DNA from: Dongshaea marina
GTDB lineage: Bacteria > Pseudomonadota > Gammaproteobacteria > Enterobacterales > Aeromonadaceae
DNA length: 64,000 bases
Reading direction: 5' to 3'
Assembly (NCBI RefSeq): GCF_003072645.1
Contig: NZ_CP028897.1
Location: 4,813,501 to 4,877,500, forward strand
Shown here: positions 1-8,888 of the stretch, piece by piece
Numbering within the stretch: the first letter of the stretch is position 1
Layout of the letters: every line of letters starts with the position of its first letter
Notes under the pieces: generated by a model
Told to the model about the DNA's origin: nothing
Databases searched by the model: none
The model's input: the letters and a program-made list of their open reading frames with translations, nothing else
Position numbers and translations under genes: made by a program

Positions 1-359
1 CCAGGTTCCTGGCTCGCACTCATGATTGAATCCACTGCGCAAGCAGCCTGCAGAGGCAAACGGTGATTGCGAACTAAAGCCGCGAGCTCTGGTTGAATCC
101 TTCCACATATATCCCTTATCTTAATACCATCAAGACTTAATTGAATAGCATGATGTGTAACTTTACTAACGGCGGCATGCTGGTCCGCTTCAGCTTTCGT
201 TTGAAACGTCATTATCTCTGCGTGAGCGCGAGCTAGCTGATTGACTGGGCAAACCTGGCGACCCTCAATATTTACACCTGTATTAGACCTTGGCTCTGGA
301 TATTCAAGGCCATGGGCTGCAACATGAGTAGGTGAATTAGATTGGCTAACAAAACTCAT
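1..359 (-). CDS. Unknown protein, N-terminal 119 residues; runs off the window edge
   Basis: An open frame starts at ATG 359 and stays open to the left edge, so only the N-terminal 119 residues are visible. A good Shine-Dalgarno (TTGGAGGG) sits just upstream of the ATG on the minus strand, which is the main reason for calling it. The protein begins MSFVSQSNSPTHVAAHGLEY, has no signal peptide or membrane segment, and is rich in His, Ala and Gln. I recognise no family. Base composition is more AT-rich than the neighbouring metabolic genes, which may indicate acquired DNA. The C-terminus lies outside the window. Confidence 0.5.
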   Translation of the reverse strand, partial: MSFVSQSNSPTHVAAHGLEYPEPRSNTGVNIEGRQVCPVNQLARAHAEIMTFQTKAEADQHAAVSKVTHHAIQLSLDGIKIRDICGRIQPELAALVRNHRLPLQAACAVDSIMSASQEP

Positions 360-510
360 ATTTCCCTCCAAGTATTTATTTCACCACCTGTATACTCCCT
401 CGCAATAGCCTTCAATTCTTTTGTTTTTTACCTCTCAGGAGTTTTTCAGGTGTTCACCTTAGGACTCATTGCAGCTCTATTAACGCTTAAATTTGAACCG
501 ATCCAGAGGG

Positions 511-1194
511 TTACTCCTCAGAAAAGCCAAGAAACTGCAGCAGTTTCTGAAGATCGGCGACCTCCAACCCCTGTTTACCCTTGATCGCGATCCCCTTCTC
601 GATCAGCTCTTTCACCGCTCTGCGGTATACCCGATCTGTGGTCCCAAAGCGCTCGGCCTCAATATCAGTGCGGTTAAAGCCGCCCAGTAGCTGCTGTTTC
701 TGATGCTTTAATAGCAGCTCATGAGCAATGTTATAACTGATCGGATGCAACACCCTTTGGGTATACAGCCCCAGGGCATGTTGAAAGTCATAGGTGATGG
801 CACTGGCAAAAAACAGGGTCAGCTCAGGCTCCTGTAATAATCTTTGCTGCAGTTTTTGAGGACAGATCTGTTGCACCTTAAACTCTTCGAGTGCGACCAC
901 ACTCCACTGGCAGGGAGTCTGATTGAAAAACTCCATTTCACCAAACAGGTGGTAATAGCAGTCTGTTTCTCCAAGCTGGAAACGGCGGCCATTAGTCGCC
1001 GAGATATGCATGGATACCCGCCCCAGTGGCACCAGATAAAGATAGCTAAGGGGATCGCCTTCTCGCAACAGGTATTGGCCACTGATGAGTGGTCGCTCGT
1101 GAAGGGTGCAATCATTGAGGGCGCCTTCCAGCCGCTGCTGGTTACGCTCCAGCTCTGGGGTAAAACGCCCTCCCGGGTAGGGTTTCAGTTGCAT
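511..1194 (-). CDS. Crp/Fnr-family transcriptional regulator (YeiL-like)
   Basis: The protein has an N-terminal cyclic-nucleotide-binding-type beta-roll (the segment with LREGDPLSYLYLVPLGRV is typical, followed by a GEMEFF stretch) and a C-terminal winged helix with an ERFGTTDRVYRRAVKELIEKG recognition region. It lacks the Fnr cysteine cluster at the N-terminus. Size and layout resemble E. coli YeiL, but I would not assign orthology. It lies downstream of pnuC and the phosphorylase on the same strand, about 120 bp away, so it could be their local regulator. A TTG at 1206 gives a frame four codons longer; I prefer the ATG at 1194, but neither has a strong ribosome-binding site. Confidence 0.8.
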   Translation of the reverse strand: MQLKPYPGGRFTPELERNQQRLEGALNDCTLHERPLISGQYLLREGDPLSYLYLVPLGRVSMHISATNGRRFQLGETDCYYHLFGEMEFFNQTPCQWSVVALEEFKVQQICPQKLQQRLLQEPELTLFFASAITYDFQHALGLYTQRVLHPISYNIAHELLLKHQKQQLLGGFNRTDIEAERFGTTDRVYRRAVKELIEKGIAIKGKQGLEVADLQKLLQFLGFSEE

Positions 1195-1315
1195 AGGGTT
1201 TCTCAAGGCTGCTGTCAGCCCGAGAATACCCTATCTGGTTGGAGTCACCAAACCAGAGCATTTTCTCCATACATGGAGTCAATGCTGTAATGAGCCGGAT
1301 AAATCTGAAAGGGCT

Positions 1316-2041
1316 CTAACTGATCAATGCACTCAGGGCAGCTTGTGCCGCCTTTAATTCGGCGTTCAGTAAGATCTGCTCGCTATTTGCATATTGAGAG
1401 ATCCCCTGCTGAAGATCTCCCTGATAGCAGACCACATTATTCAGCACTGATCCGGTTAATAGTCCTCGTAGTCGTCCAACTGTAAGCAGGGCGGAGGTCT
1501 CCATATCTGCCCCTAAGACACCTTTTTGATGCCAATAGGCACAGATCTCATCCTCCCGATCCGTATAGAAGGAGTCATGGGAACGAACCAGCCCTGAGTG
1601 GAAAGGGTGGCCCATTGTACGAAGCTCGTCCGCCATTACCGAGGTTAGCCTGAAATCAGACAGAGCCGGGTACTCGGGTTCAACATAGGCTCGTGACCCA
1701 CCTTCACAGCGAACCGCTCCCTCGACCAGGATCAGATCGCCCAGTGCGATCTCAGGCTGTAAAGCACCGGCAGAGCCCACCCGGATGATCCGCTCGGCAC
1801 CACACAACTTGAGCTCTTCTATACCAATAATGGTTGAGGGCGCCCCCATGCCTGTACTACATAAGGTCACGGCCTTATCCCGGTAATAGCCGTTGCATAC
1901 CCTATATTCCCGATTCTCACTGACTATCTCTGACCTATCCAGTAACCGGGCGATACGATCGACTCGGGCCGCCTCTCCGCAAATCAGAACAGCAGGTGCA
2001 ATCCACTCAGGTGCACAATTAATATGGGGCTGTAGGCTCAT
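1316..2041 (-). CDS. Nucleoside phosphorylase (uridine/purine phosphorylase superfamily)
   Basis: A 241-residue protein of the PNP/UDP family, cytoplasmic, expected to cleave a nucleoside with phosphate to base plus pentose-1-phosphate. Visible signatures are CSTGMGAPSTIIGIEEL (the phosphate/ribose loop), RVGSAGAL, and GADMETSALLTVGRLRG near the C-terminus, matching the METSA/MESAT ribose-binding motif of uridine phosphorylase. The start codon overlaps the pnuC stop (ATGA), so the two are translationally coupled. Coupling to PnuC suggests the imported nucleoside, probably nicotinamide riboside, is a substrate; that is inference. Substrate specificity cannot be read from the sequence. Confidence 0.85.
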   Translation of the reverse strand: MSLQPHINCAPEWIAPAVLICGEAARVDRIARLLDRSEIVSENREYRVCNGYYRDKAVTLCSTGMGAPSTIIGIEELKLCGAERIIRVGSAGALQPEIALGDLILVEGAVRCEGGSRAYVEPEYPALSDFRLTSVMADELRTMGHPFHSGLVRSHDSFYTDREDEICAYWHQKGVLGADMETSALLTVGRLRGLLTGSVLNNVVCYQGDLQQGISQYANSEQILLNAELKAAQAALSALIS

Positions 2042-2781
2042 GCGGTCGCCTCCTCAATCCCTCGATTTGATTTGGCTGGATTTTGCCTGGCCTTACCCAT
2101 CCATTCACGGGCTCCATTGGCCGAGATAAACATCAGGATGAAGTATTCAATGGAGAGCGCGTACACCCCTTGTGCTGCATACACACAGATGCTCACTATG
2201 TTAATCAGGACCCACAACCACCAGTTTTCCACGAGTTTACGGGCCATCAGGATCTGAGCAACGATCGAGAGTACGGTAATGACCGAGTCCCAGAAGGGGA
2301 ATGCATCGGGTGAAATTTTGCTTGCTGGCAAATCGGCGCCCAGCAGATTCATCACATTCACCGACAGGTTCGCCAACGCCTGGAAAACGGGATCGATAAA
2401 GCGGGTCATTAAGCCAATCGCGACAAGGCTAACCACAGTGATCACCAATAGCTGTGATCGGTTGAGCCAACGAATTTGCAGCGGCTGACCCGTCTCACCC
2501 TTACCATAACTCCAGGCATACCAACCATAGAGGTTGGCGCAGAAGAAAAAGAGCTGAAGCAGCAGATTTCCGTAGAGCTGGATCTGATAAAAGATGATGG
2601 CAAACAGGGTGACATTGATCAGGCCAAACAGGTAGTTAATCGTCTTCTCCTGACTGGCAAACCAGATACAGAGCAGCCCACATACAGTACCGACAGCCTC
2701 GATCCAGGACATGGCATAGCCACTCCCTATCGGGATATTTACCAGAGTGTGATGGATACTCAACCAATCCAAGATGTTCAT
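2038..2781 (-). CDS. pnuC: Nicotinamide riboside transporter PnuC
   Basis: A 247-residue inner-membrane protein that aligns over its length with E. coli PnuC. Shared blocks include IPIGSG, SWIEAVGTVCGLLCIWFASQ, NYLFGLINVTLFAIIFYQIQLY, FCANLYGWYAWS and DAFPFWDSV. PnuC carries out facilitated diffusion of nicotinamide riboside; net uptake depends on metabolism inside the cell (NadR kinase in E. coli). Here the next gene, overlapping by four bases, is a phosphorylase, suggesting phosphorolytic trapping or salvage. A weak ribosome-binding site precedes ATG 2781, but this start matches the family N-terminus. A hairpin-forming leader lies upstream. Confidence 0.95.
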   Translation of the reverse strand: MNILDWLSIHHTLVNIPIGSGYAMSWIEAVGTVCGLLCIWFASQEKTINYLFGLINVTLFAIIFYQIQLYGNLLLQLFFFCANLYGWYAWSYGKGETGQPLQIRWLNRSQLLVITVVSLVAIGLMTRFIDPVFQALANLSVNVMNLLGADLPASKISPDAFPFWDSVITVLSIVAQILMARKLVENWWLWVLINIVSICVYAAQGVYALSIEYFILMFISANGAREWMGKARQNPAKSNRGIEEATA

Positions 2782-2829
2782 AACGAATGCACCAGTAAAG
2801 AAATAGTGGAAGCAGGTTAGAGTATCAGC

Positions 2830-2884
2830 TGCAAAATGAAACGGACTTTTGTCCGGCTTTCCCGACCCGCTTCATGTTTCTGCA
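2830..2884 (-). promoter_or_regulatory. Candidate structured 5' leader of pnuC
   Basis: On the pnuC sense strand the leader can fold as a long imperfect stem with arms at 2867-2884 and 2830-2844. It encloses a perfect 5-bp hairpin with a TTTT/AAAA loop (CGGAC...GTCCG at 2842-2855). No U-tract follows, so it is not an ordinary terminator. It ends about 50 bases before the start codon. It does not match any riboswitch I know by eye. Function is unknown; it could equally be chance structure in an intergenic region. Confidence 0.3.
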
Positions 2885-3098
2885 AATTGGCACGACACCC
2901 AAGGCCCTGTCACCTACAGTCATCTCATAACTCCATGTCGACACAAAATCTATGGATGTGTTAGTTCAGAGGTCCCAGCCCGGGCGATAGCGCCACCCAA
3001 AGAGGACTACTCTGTTATCAGCAAAGCGCTTTACAGGGTGTGCTATAACATCAATATGACAGCAGCAGAGCCATAGAAAGCTTTGCATCGGAGGCAAA

Positions 3099-3512
3099 AT
3101 GACGCGACCGGCACAGGTCCACGGAAGTTACCAACTCAAACAGCAAGGGCGCTTTTTGCTGTTGACCGTCATTGGGGCCTGGAACAGGGAGTGTGGTGAA
3201 CGATGCGGTCAGGAGCTAAAGAGCTACATCAGCAGCTATGACTCTCAGGCCTGGGGCTGCCTGATGGACCTTCGCCAGTGGCAACTGAGCACACCTGAGA
3301 CCTGGAAGACCTTCAATCAGGTTCGGGCCTGGTTTATTGAGCATAATTATCGGGTTGAGGCCATGGTCTGTAGCATGGCAATTCAGAAGCGCATTCTTGA
3401 GAAAGAGCGTCTTATCTCCGATAGCTTACAATCCAGACTTTTCACCAATTATCAACAGGCGCTCGACTGGTGTTATCAGGAGTTAGCTAAACACGCTATT
3501 CCATTTCATTAA
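3099..3512 (+). CDS. Uncharacterised 137-residue protein, possibly STAS-like
   Basis: A clear gene with Shine-Dalgarno GGAGG five bases before ATG 3099. The protein begins with a hydrophobic beta-type stretch (RFLLLTVIGAWN), continues with a middle segment reading GCLMDLRQW, and ends with a helical half. This alternating layout recalls STAS/SpoIIAA-like domains that bind partner proteins, but I see no conserved phosphorylatable serine motif. It has no signal peptide or membrane helix. It stands alone between the divergent pnuC operon and the ilv operon. Function unknown. Confidence 0.7.
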   Translation: MTRPAQVHGSYQLKQQGRFLLLTVIGAWNRECGERCGQELKSYISSYDSQAWGCLMDLRQWQLSTPETWKTFNQVRAWFIEHNYRVEAMVCSMAIQKRILEKERLISDSLQSRLFTNYQQALDWCYQELAKHAIPFH

Positions 3513-3997
3513 ATCAGTGAAACTCTATGAATAAGTGTCTGTAACGGATATTCACCCGCCATGTAAACCGAGTTCAACAAAATCATAAAAACACACCTAA
3601 AATCGCCGAAATGCAACGAACGCGACGACATGTTCAACAAAAAAACACTAACATCAAACTCATTTAAAGAGGGATTTGTATTGTGATTTTTACTCCATAA
3701 CCCCTCTTCTTTACGAAATCAGGACCAATTCCAAACTCTTTTGAGCCGATCCCCCTTATCCGGATGAATAATCATTTCATCACTATTTAAACCCCAAAAT
3801 AAAGTATAAAACACCAGAAACTCATCCCGGCTCAGCAGGATTATCCTCAATCAAATGGGGTGATATCCAAATAATCAACGAGATATCCAAAAACTTCCAT
3901 TTCAGGTAAAAAAAGTTACTAAACCCGGTTGTACGCAATCGAAATAGTGTGTTAACAATAAAAAAGACGAACAAAACTTTATAAATGTGACCGACAG
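3513..3997 (+). promoter_or_regulatory. AT-rich intergenic region with candidate ilv operon promoter
   Basis: This 485-bp stretch holds no convincing gene. It is AT-rich with many A-tracts. A plausible sigma-70 promoter for the ilv leader is TTGTAC at 3929-3934 and TAACAA at 3953-3958 (18-bp spacer), which would give a leader RNA starting some 35 bases before the leader peptide ATG. AT-rich upstream DNA of this kind commonly hosts Lrp/IHF-type sites in ilv promoters, but I cannot point to a specific site. Confidence 0.4.
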
Positions 3998-4092
3998 ATG
4001 AAATCTTTTGCCCAATCCATAGTGATTATTATCGTGCTAGTCCTCGTGGTGATTCTCTCACCGCGGCGGGGGTGCTGGGCCAAAGAAAATAA
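3998..4092 (+). CDS. ilvL: ilv operon leader peptide (ilvL); frame disturbed at a G5 run
   Basis: A short frame beginning MKSFAQS is followed by a run of Ile, Val and Leu codons (residues 8-20, broken by no other residue), the hallmark of an Ile/Val/Leu attenuator peptide. As written the frame does not stop: it reads on through the terminator into ilvG. If one G is added to the G5 run at 4068-4072, the peptide ends at TAA 4090-4092 with 31 residues and a tail GVLGQRK, closely resembling the 32-residue E. coli IlvL ending (GAALGRGKA). I therefore regard the missing stop as a probable base-calling deletion. Ribosome stalling on Ile/Val/Leu codons would prevent the downstream terminator from forming. 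Confidence 0.8.
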
Positions 4093-4108
4093 AAAAACCA
4101 GAATCAAC

Positions 4109-4143
4109 AACCCCCGCACCGAAAGGTCCGGGGGTTTTTTTTT
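4109..4143 (+). terminator. ilv attenuator (rho-independent terminator)
   Basis: AACCCCCG-C-ACC, a GAAA tetraloop, then GGT-C-CGGGGG and nine T residues. The hairpin lies just after the leader peptide and about 35 bases before the ilvG start. It is very similar to the E. coli ilvGMEDA attenuator. It should end transcription when charged Ile/Val/Leu tRNAs are plentiful. Confidence 0.92.
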
Positions 4144-4177
4144 ACCGGGTGATACGAGCCATCGGCAGGAGAAATCG

Positions 4178-5830
4178 ATGACAGGGGCAGAGCAGGTAAT
4201 CAGCGCACTCAAGCAGCACAAGATTACAACCATTTTTGGTTATCCAGGAGGAACCATCATGCCGGTCTATGATCGCCTGCTGGATACCGATATTGAGCAT
4301 ATCTTGTGTCGTCACGAACAGGGAGCGGCCATTGCCGCCATAGGTTACGCCAGGGCCGCAGGAACCACAGGGGTCTGTATGGCGACCTCTGGACCGGGAG
4401 CAACCAATCTCATCACCGGGCTGGCAGATGCCATGCTCGACTCCATTCCCCTGGTCGCGATCACGGGCCAGGTCGCCAGTCCATTGATCGGCACCGATGC
4501 GTTCCAGGAGGTAGATGTCCTGGGATTATCCCTGGGCTGCACCAAACACAGCTTTTTAGTTACTGACCCATCAGAGCTTGCTGATGTACTGGAGCAGGCC
4601 TTCACCATTGCCAGCTCAGGTCGCCCCGGTCCGGTTCTGGTAGATATCACCAAGGATGCCCTGCTGGCAGAGGTCCCTCAGCAAGAGATCATGAGCATGG
4701 AGCCGGTAAAAGCACCAGAACCGGAACACAAACACCTGGTCAGTGCCCGCCAGCTGATCGCCGAGAGCCAAAGACCGATGCTGTATATCGGAGGCGGGGT
4801 GGTATTGGGTCAGGCAACCGGGGAGCTGCGCGACTTTATTGATGCAACTCAGATCCCATCCGTGACCACCCTCAAGGCATTAGGAACCGTGCCCTACTGC
4901 AGCCCCTACTACCTTGGGATGCTGGGAATGCATGGCAACCAAGCGGCAAACCATGCGATTCAGCAATGTGACCTGCTGGTGGTTATCGGCGCCCGCTTTG
5001 ATGACAGAGTCACAGGTAAACTGGCCGAGTTTGCCCCCAATGCCAAGGTGATCCACCTAGACATAGATGCTGCGGAAATCGGCAAGTTTCGTGAGGTCTC
5101 TGTGCCGATGCGTGGCGATCTTCGTCAATTGTTACCCCATCTGACACTGAATAACTTGCAGCTCAATGAGTGGCAACAGCAGGTGGCTGAGCTCAAGCAG
5201 CAGTATGCCTGGCGCTACGATCATCCGGGCGAGCGGATCTACGCCCCTCTGCTGCTCAGACAGCTTTCGGACCGGGTATGTGACAAAACCATCATCACCA
5301 CGGATGTAGGTCAGCACCAGATGTGGGCCGCCCAGCATATGCAGCCGGCCCACCCGCAAAATTTCATCAGCTCTTCGGGACTGGGCACCATGGGATATGG
5401 CTTGCCAGCCGCAATCGGAGCCAAGGAGGCTCGCCCCGAAGATCCCGTGGTCCTCATCACCGGCGATGGCTCCTTCATGATGAATGTTCAGGAGATGGCG
5501 ACTCTCAAGCGCCGCAAGCTACCAGTGAAGATCTTGCTGCTGGACAACCAGAGACTGGGCATGGTCAAGCAGTGGCAGGAGCTGTTTTTTGAGGAGCGTT
5601 ATAGCGAAACCGATCTCTCTGATAACCCTGATTTTGTCACCATGGCCCGTGCCTTTGATATTCCGGGGCGCACCATAACCACCAAGAGTGAGGTCCCGGC
5701 AGCCATCGAAGATCTGCTGACGTCCTCAGGCTCATATCTACTGCACGTTCGTATCTCGGAACAGGACAATGTCTGGCCACTGGTACCCCCAGGCGCGGCC
5801 AACCATAAGATGCTGGAGGGCAACTCATGA
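4178..5830 (+). CDS. ilvG: Acetolactate synthase II large subunit
   Basis: A thiamine-diphosphate enzyme of 550 residues that condenses pyruvate with pyruvate or 2-oxobutyrate, the first common step of Ile/Val/Leu synthesis. Visible features: N-terminal FGYPGG, catalytic Glu47 in CRHEQGA, the central FAD-binding domain ([11 protein letters not shown]), and the C-terminal ThDP/Mg site GDGSFMMN with DNQRLGMV. It aligns end to end with E. coli IlvG. The start at 4178 is chosen because AGGAG lies about seven bases upstream and it matches the family N-terminus; the open frame extends upstream only through the leader peptide. It overlaps ilvM by ATGA. Confidence 0.96.
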   Translation: MTGAEQVISALKQHKITTIFGYPGGTIMPVYDRLLDTDIEHILCRHEQGAAIAAIGYARAAGTTGVCMATSGPGATNLITGLADAMLDSIPLVAITGQVASPLIGTDAFQEVDVLGLSLGCTKHSFLVTDPSELADVLEQAFTIASSGRPGPVLVDITKDALLAEVPQQEIMSMEPVKAPEPEHKHLVSARQLIAESQRPMLYIGGGVVLGQATGELRDFIDATQIPSVTTLKALGTVPYCSPYYLGMLGMHGNQAANHAIQQCDLLVVIGARFDDRVTGKLAEFAPNAKVIHLDIDAAEIGKFREVSVPMRGDLRQLLPHLTLNNLQLNEWQQQVAELKQQYAWRYDHPGERIYAPLLLRQLSDRVCDKTIITTDVGQHQMWAAQHMQPAHPQNFISSSGLGTMGYGLPAAIGAKEARPEDPVVLITGDGSFMMNVQEMATLKRRKLPVKILLLDNQRLGMVKQWQELFFEERYSETDLSDNPDFVTMARAFDIPGRTITTKSEVPAAIEDLLTSSGSYLLHVRISEQDNVWPLVPPGAANHKMLEGNS

Positions 5831-6090
5831 ACCATCACACTCTGACAATCCAGGCAAACCACAGACCCGAAACCCTGGAACGCCTGCTGCGGATCACCCG
5901 CCATCGCGGCTTTAAGATCGAATCGCTGAACATGGAGCAGGATCAGCAAAACGGCCAGCTATGTATCGAAGTCTCAGTGTGCAGTGAACGTCCACTGAAA
6001 TCTCTGGAAGGACAGATCGCCAAGCTGTGGGATGTGATCCGGGTAGAAGAGAGTAACAGCCCCTCCATCAGACAATCCGCATACGCATAA
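5827..6090 (+). CDS. ilvM: Acetolactate synthase II small (regulatory) subunit
   Basis: An 87-residue ACT-domain protein that starts inside the ilvG stop codon (ATGA overlap), implying translational coupling and a 1:1 complex with IlvG. The N-terminus [20 protein letters not shown] is the first beta strand and helix of the ACT fold; the segment [10 protein letters not shown] is typical of IlvM. In E. coli this subunit is needed for full activity but does not confer valine inhibition. Length matches the family (87 in E. coli). Confidence 0.94.
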   Translation: MNHHTLTIQANHRPETLERLLRITRHRGFKIESLNMEQDQQNGQLCIEVSVCSERPLKSLEGQIAKLWDVIRVEESNSPSIRQSAYA

Positions 6091-6103
6091 AGGAATCGAA
6101 TCA

Positions 6104-7039
6104 ATGACTCACCAAGCAGACTACATCTGGCATAACGGCAAACTGATCCCCTGGCATGAATGTACAGTGCATGTGATGAGTCATGCCCTGCACTATGGGA
6201 GCTCTTTCTTTGAGGGGATCCGTTGCTATGAAACGCCCGAAGGGCCTGCTCTGTTTCGACACAAAGAGCATATGCAGCGACTGCTCAATTCAGCAAAAAT
6301 CTATCAGCTTTCCCTTCCCTACAGCACTGAAGACCTAATGGCCGCTGCCCGCCAGACCATCAGTGCCAATAAGCTCAGTGGCGCTTACATTCGCCCCCTG
6401 GCCTTTGTCGGAAATGTCGGGCTGGGAGTCTGTCCACCAAGGGATACCAATCTGGAGCTGATGATTGCCGCATTTCCCTGGGGCACCTATCTGGGAGAAG
6501 ATGCCCTGGAGCAGGGAATCGATGCCACCATCTCCAGCTGGAGCCGTATGGCTCCAAACACCCTGCCAACCGCCGCCAAGGCAGGCGGAAACTACCTCTC
6601 CTCCATGTTGATCGGGGGGGAAGCCAGGCGCAATGGCTATGGTGAAGGGATCGCGCTGGATGTAAATGGCTACGTCTCGGAGGGTGCCGGAGAGAACCTG
6701 TTTATCGTCCGTGATGGTGTGTTACATACACCACCGGCGACCAGTGCGATTCTGCCGGGGATCACCCGAGACAGCATCATTACCCTGGCCCGGGACGCAG
6801 GGCTGGAGGTTAGAGAGGAGAAGCTGGCGCGTGAATCCCTCTATCTGGCCGATGAGCTCTTCATGACGGGAACCGCCGCCGAGATCACCCCGGTACGCAG
6901 TGTCGATGGTGCACGGATCGGCTGTGGCAAGCGAGGGCCAATCACTGAGTTGTTGCAGCAGAAATTTTTTGGATTATTTAATGGCCAGACCGAAGACAAG
7001 TGGGGCTGGTTAGATTACGTCGAATCACAGGAGAGCTAA
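6104..7039 (+). CDS. ilvE: Branched-chain amino acid aminotransferase
   Basis: A PLP fold-type IV transaminase of 311 residues that makes Ile, Leu and Val from their 2-oxo acids with glutamate. Characteristic segments are the N-terminal [37 protein letters not shown] with the PLP-binding lysine, and [11 protein letters not shown], followed by ILPGITRDS and the [13 protein letters not shown] stretch. The start at 6104 has AGGAA upstream. It lies 13 bases after ilvM and 4 bases before ilvD in the same transcript. Confidence 0.96.
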   Translation: MTHQADYIWHNGKLIPWHECTVHVMSHALHYGSSFFEGIRCYETPEGPALFRHKEHMQRLLNSAKIYQLSLPYSTEDLMAAARQTISANKLSGAYIRPLAFVGNVGLGVCPPRDTNLELMIAAFPWGTYLGEDALEQGIDATISSWSRMAPNTLPTAAKAGGNYLSSMLIGGEARRNGYGEGIALDVNGYVSEGAGENLFIVRDGVLHTPPATSAILPGITRDSIITLARDAGLEVREEKLARESLYLADELFMTGTAAEITPVRSVDGARIGCGKRGPITELLQQKFFGLFNGQTEDKWGWLDYVESQES

Positions 7040-7043
7040 GCCG

Positions 7044-8888
7044 ATGCCCCAGTACCGTTCAGCAACTACAACCTCGGGTCGTCGCATGGCCGGAGCCAGA
7101 GCCCTGTGGCGTGCAACCGGCGTCAAGGAGGAAGACTTTGGTAAGCCAATCATAGCCGTGGTCAACTCCTACACCCAATTCGTTCCGGGCCATGTTCATC
7201 TGCAGCATCCGGCTGAGCTGGTCGCAGAGGCGATCACTGAGGCGGGTGGGATCCCCCGTGAATTTAATACTATCGCCATTGATGATGGCATCGCCATGGG
7301 CCACTCAGGAATGCTCTACTCCCTGCCGTCACGAGAGCTAATTGCAGATTCTGTTGAGTACATGGTCAATGCCCACTGCGCCGATGCCATGGTCTGCATC
7401 TCCAACTGTGACAAGATCACTCCCGGAATGCTGATGGCGGCGCTGCGCCTGAATATTCCGGTAATTTTTGTCTCCGGCGGCCCCATGGAAGCGGGTAAAA
7501 CCAAGCTCTCCGATCAGCTGATCAAGTTGGATCTGGTCGATGCAATGATCCAGGGAGCAGATCCCAAGGTGGATGATGCCCAGAGTCAGCAGATTGAGCA
7601 AAGCGCCTGCCCCACCTGTGGCTCCTGCTCCGGAATGTTTACTGCAAACTCAATGAACTGCCTCACCGAGGCCCTGGGGCTGAGTCTGCCGGGTAACGGC
7701 TCCCTGCTGGCAACCCATGTGGATCGTCGTCAGCTATTTATTGAGGCAGGTAATCAGATCGTCTCCCTGACTAAGCGCTATTATGAGCAGAATGACAGCA
7801 GCGCCTTACCACGCAATATCGCCACCTTCGAAGCCTTTGAAAATGCGATGGCACTGGATATCGCCATGGGCGGCTCCACCAATACGGTGCTGCATCTGTT
7901 GGCCGCTGCCCAGGAGGGCGAGGTCGAATTCTCGATGACAGATATCGATCGCCTGTCGCGACAGATCCCAAATCTGTGCAAGGTCGCCCCTGCAACTTCC
8001 AAATACCATATGGAAGACGTGCACCGCGCCGGTGGTGTCATGGGAATTCTCGGCGAGCTGGATCGTGCCAACCTGCTTAACACCAATACACACACTGTAT
8101 TGGGACAGACCCTGGGCGAAAATCTGGAGCAGTTCGATGTGATGCGCCCCGACGCAGAATCGCGGCACGCCTTTTTCCGGGCAGGCCCGGCCGGGATCAG
8201 GACCACTAAGGCCTTCTCCCAGGAGTGCCGCTGGGATGAGCTGGACACAGACAGAGCTCTGGGCTGTATCCGTAATCAAGAAAACGCCTATAGCCAGGAC
8301 GGCGGCCTGGCCGTGCTGTCGGGTAACCTTGCGCCAAACGGCTGCATTGTTAAGACCGCAGGAGTTGCCCAGGAGAACCTGGTGTTTAACGGCACGGCTC
8401 ATGTATTTGATTCACAAGAGTCTGCCGTTGAGGCGATCCTTGAGGAGCGGGTCAAGGCCGGTGAGGTGGTGGTGATCCGTTACGAGGGCCCCAAAGGGGG
8501 GCCGGGGATGCAGGAGATGCTCTATCCCACCAGCTATCTCAAGTCGATGGGACTGGGTACCCAATGCGCCCTCATCACGGATGGACGTTTCTCCGGGGGA
8601 ACCTCGGGCCTGTCAATCGGCCATATATCCCCCGAGGCCGCCAGCGGAGGGCCGATCGCCCTCATCGAACAGGGCGATCGAATTGAGATCGATATTCCGC
8701 AGCGGCGTATCCATCTTGCGATCAGCGATCAAGAGCTTGCCCGACGCCGCAGCGAAAAGGCTGCCCAAGGATATCGGCCCGAATCCCGTCAGCGCCCGGT
8801 GTCGATGGCACTGAAGGCCTACGCTAATCTCGCAACCAGTGCCGATCAGGGCGCGGTTCGAGATCGCAGCAAGTTGGAGGCCCTATGA
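7044..8888 (+). CDS. ilvD: Dihydroxy-acid dehydratase
   Basis: A 614-residue iron-sulphur dehydratase that converts 2,3-dihydroxy acids to 2-oxo acids in Val, Ile and Leu synthesis. The cluster cysteines are in CISNCDK and [17 protein letters not shown], both intact. Other family blocks are [30 protein letters not shown] and the C-terminal [21 protein letters not shown]. Length equals that of E. coli IlvD (616). The stop overlaps the ilvA start (ATGA), so ilvD and ilvA are coupled. Confidence 0.97.
   Translation: MPQYRSATTTSGRRMAGARALWRATGVKEEDFGKPIIAVVNSYTQFVPGHVHLQHPAELVAEAITEAGGIPREFNTIAIDDGIAMGHSGMLYSLPSRELIADSVEYMVNAHCADAMVCISNCDKITPGMLMAALRLNIPVIFVSGGPMEAGKTKLSDQLIKLDLVDAMIQGADPKVDDAQSQQIEQSACPTCGSCSGMFTANSMNCLTEALGLSLPGNGSLLATHVDRRQLFIEAGNQIVSLTKRYYEQNDSSALPRNIATFEAFENAMALDIAMGGSTNTVLHLLAAAQEGEVEFSMTDIDRLSRQIPNLCKVAPATSKYHMEDVHRAGGVMGILGELDRANLLNTNTHTVLGQTLGENLEQFDVMRPDAESRHAFFRAGPAGIRTTKAFSQECRWDELDTDRALGCIRNQENAYSQDGGLAVLSGNLAPNGCIVKTAGVAQENLVFNGTAHVFDSQESAVEAILEERVKAGEVVVIRYEGPKGGPGMQEMLYPTSYLKSMGLGTQCALITDGRFSGGTSGLSIGHISPEAASGGPIALIEQGDRIEIDIPQRRIHLAISDQELARRRSEKAAQGYRPESRQRPVSMALKAYANLATSADQGAVRDRSKLEAL

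Noticed and set aside
3998-4177. N-terminal extension of IlvG beginning at the leader ATG
   Set aside because: It would have to translate an intrinsic terminator hairpin; the start at 4178 has a good ribosome-binding site and matches the family N-terminus.
4345-8402. Several long frames antisense to the ilv genes (for example 7806-8402, minus)
   Set aside because: They are complementary shadows of ilvG and ilvD, whose family matches are unambiguous.
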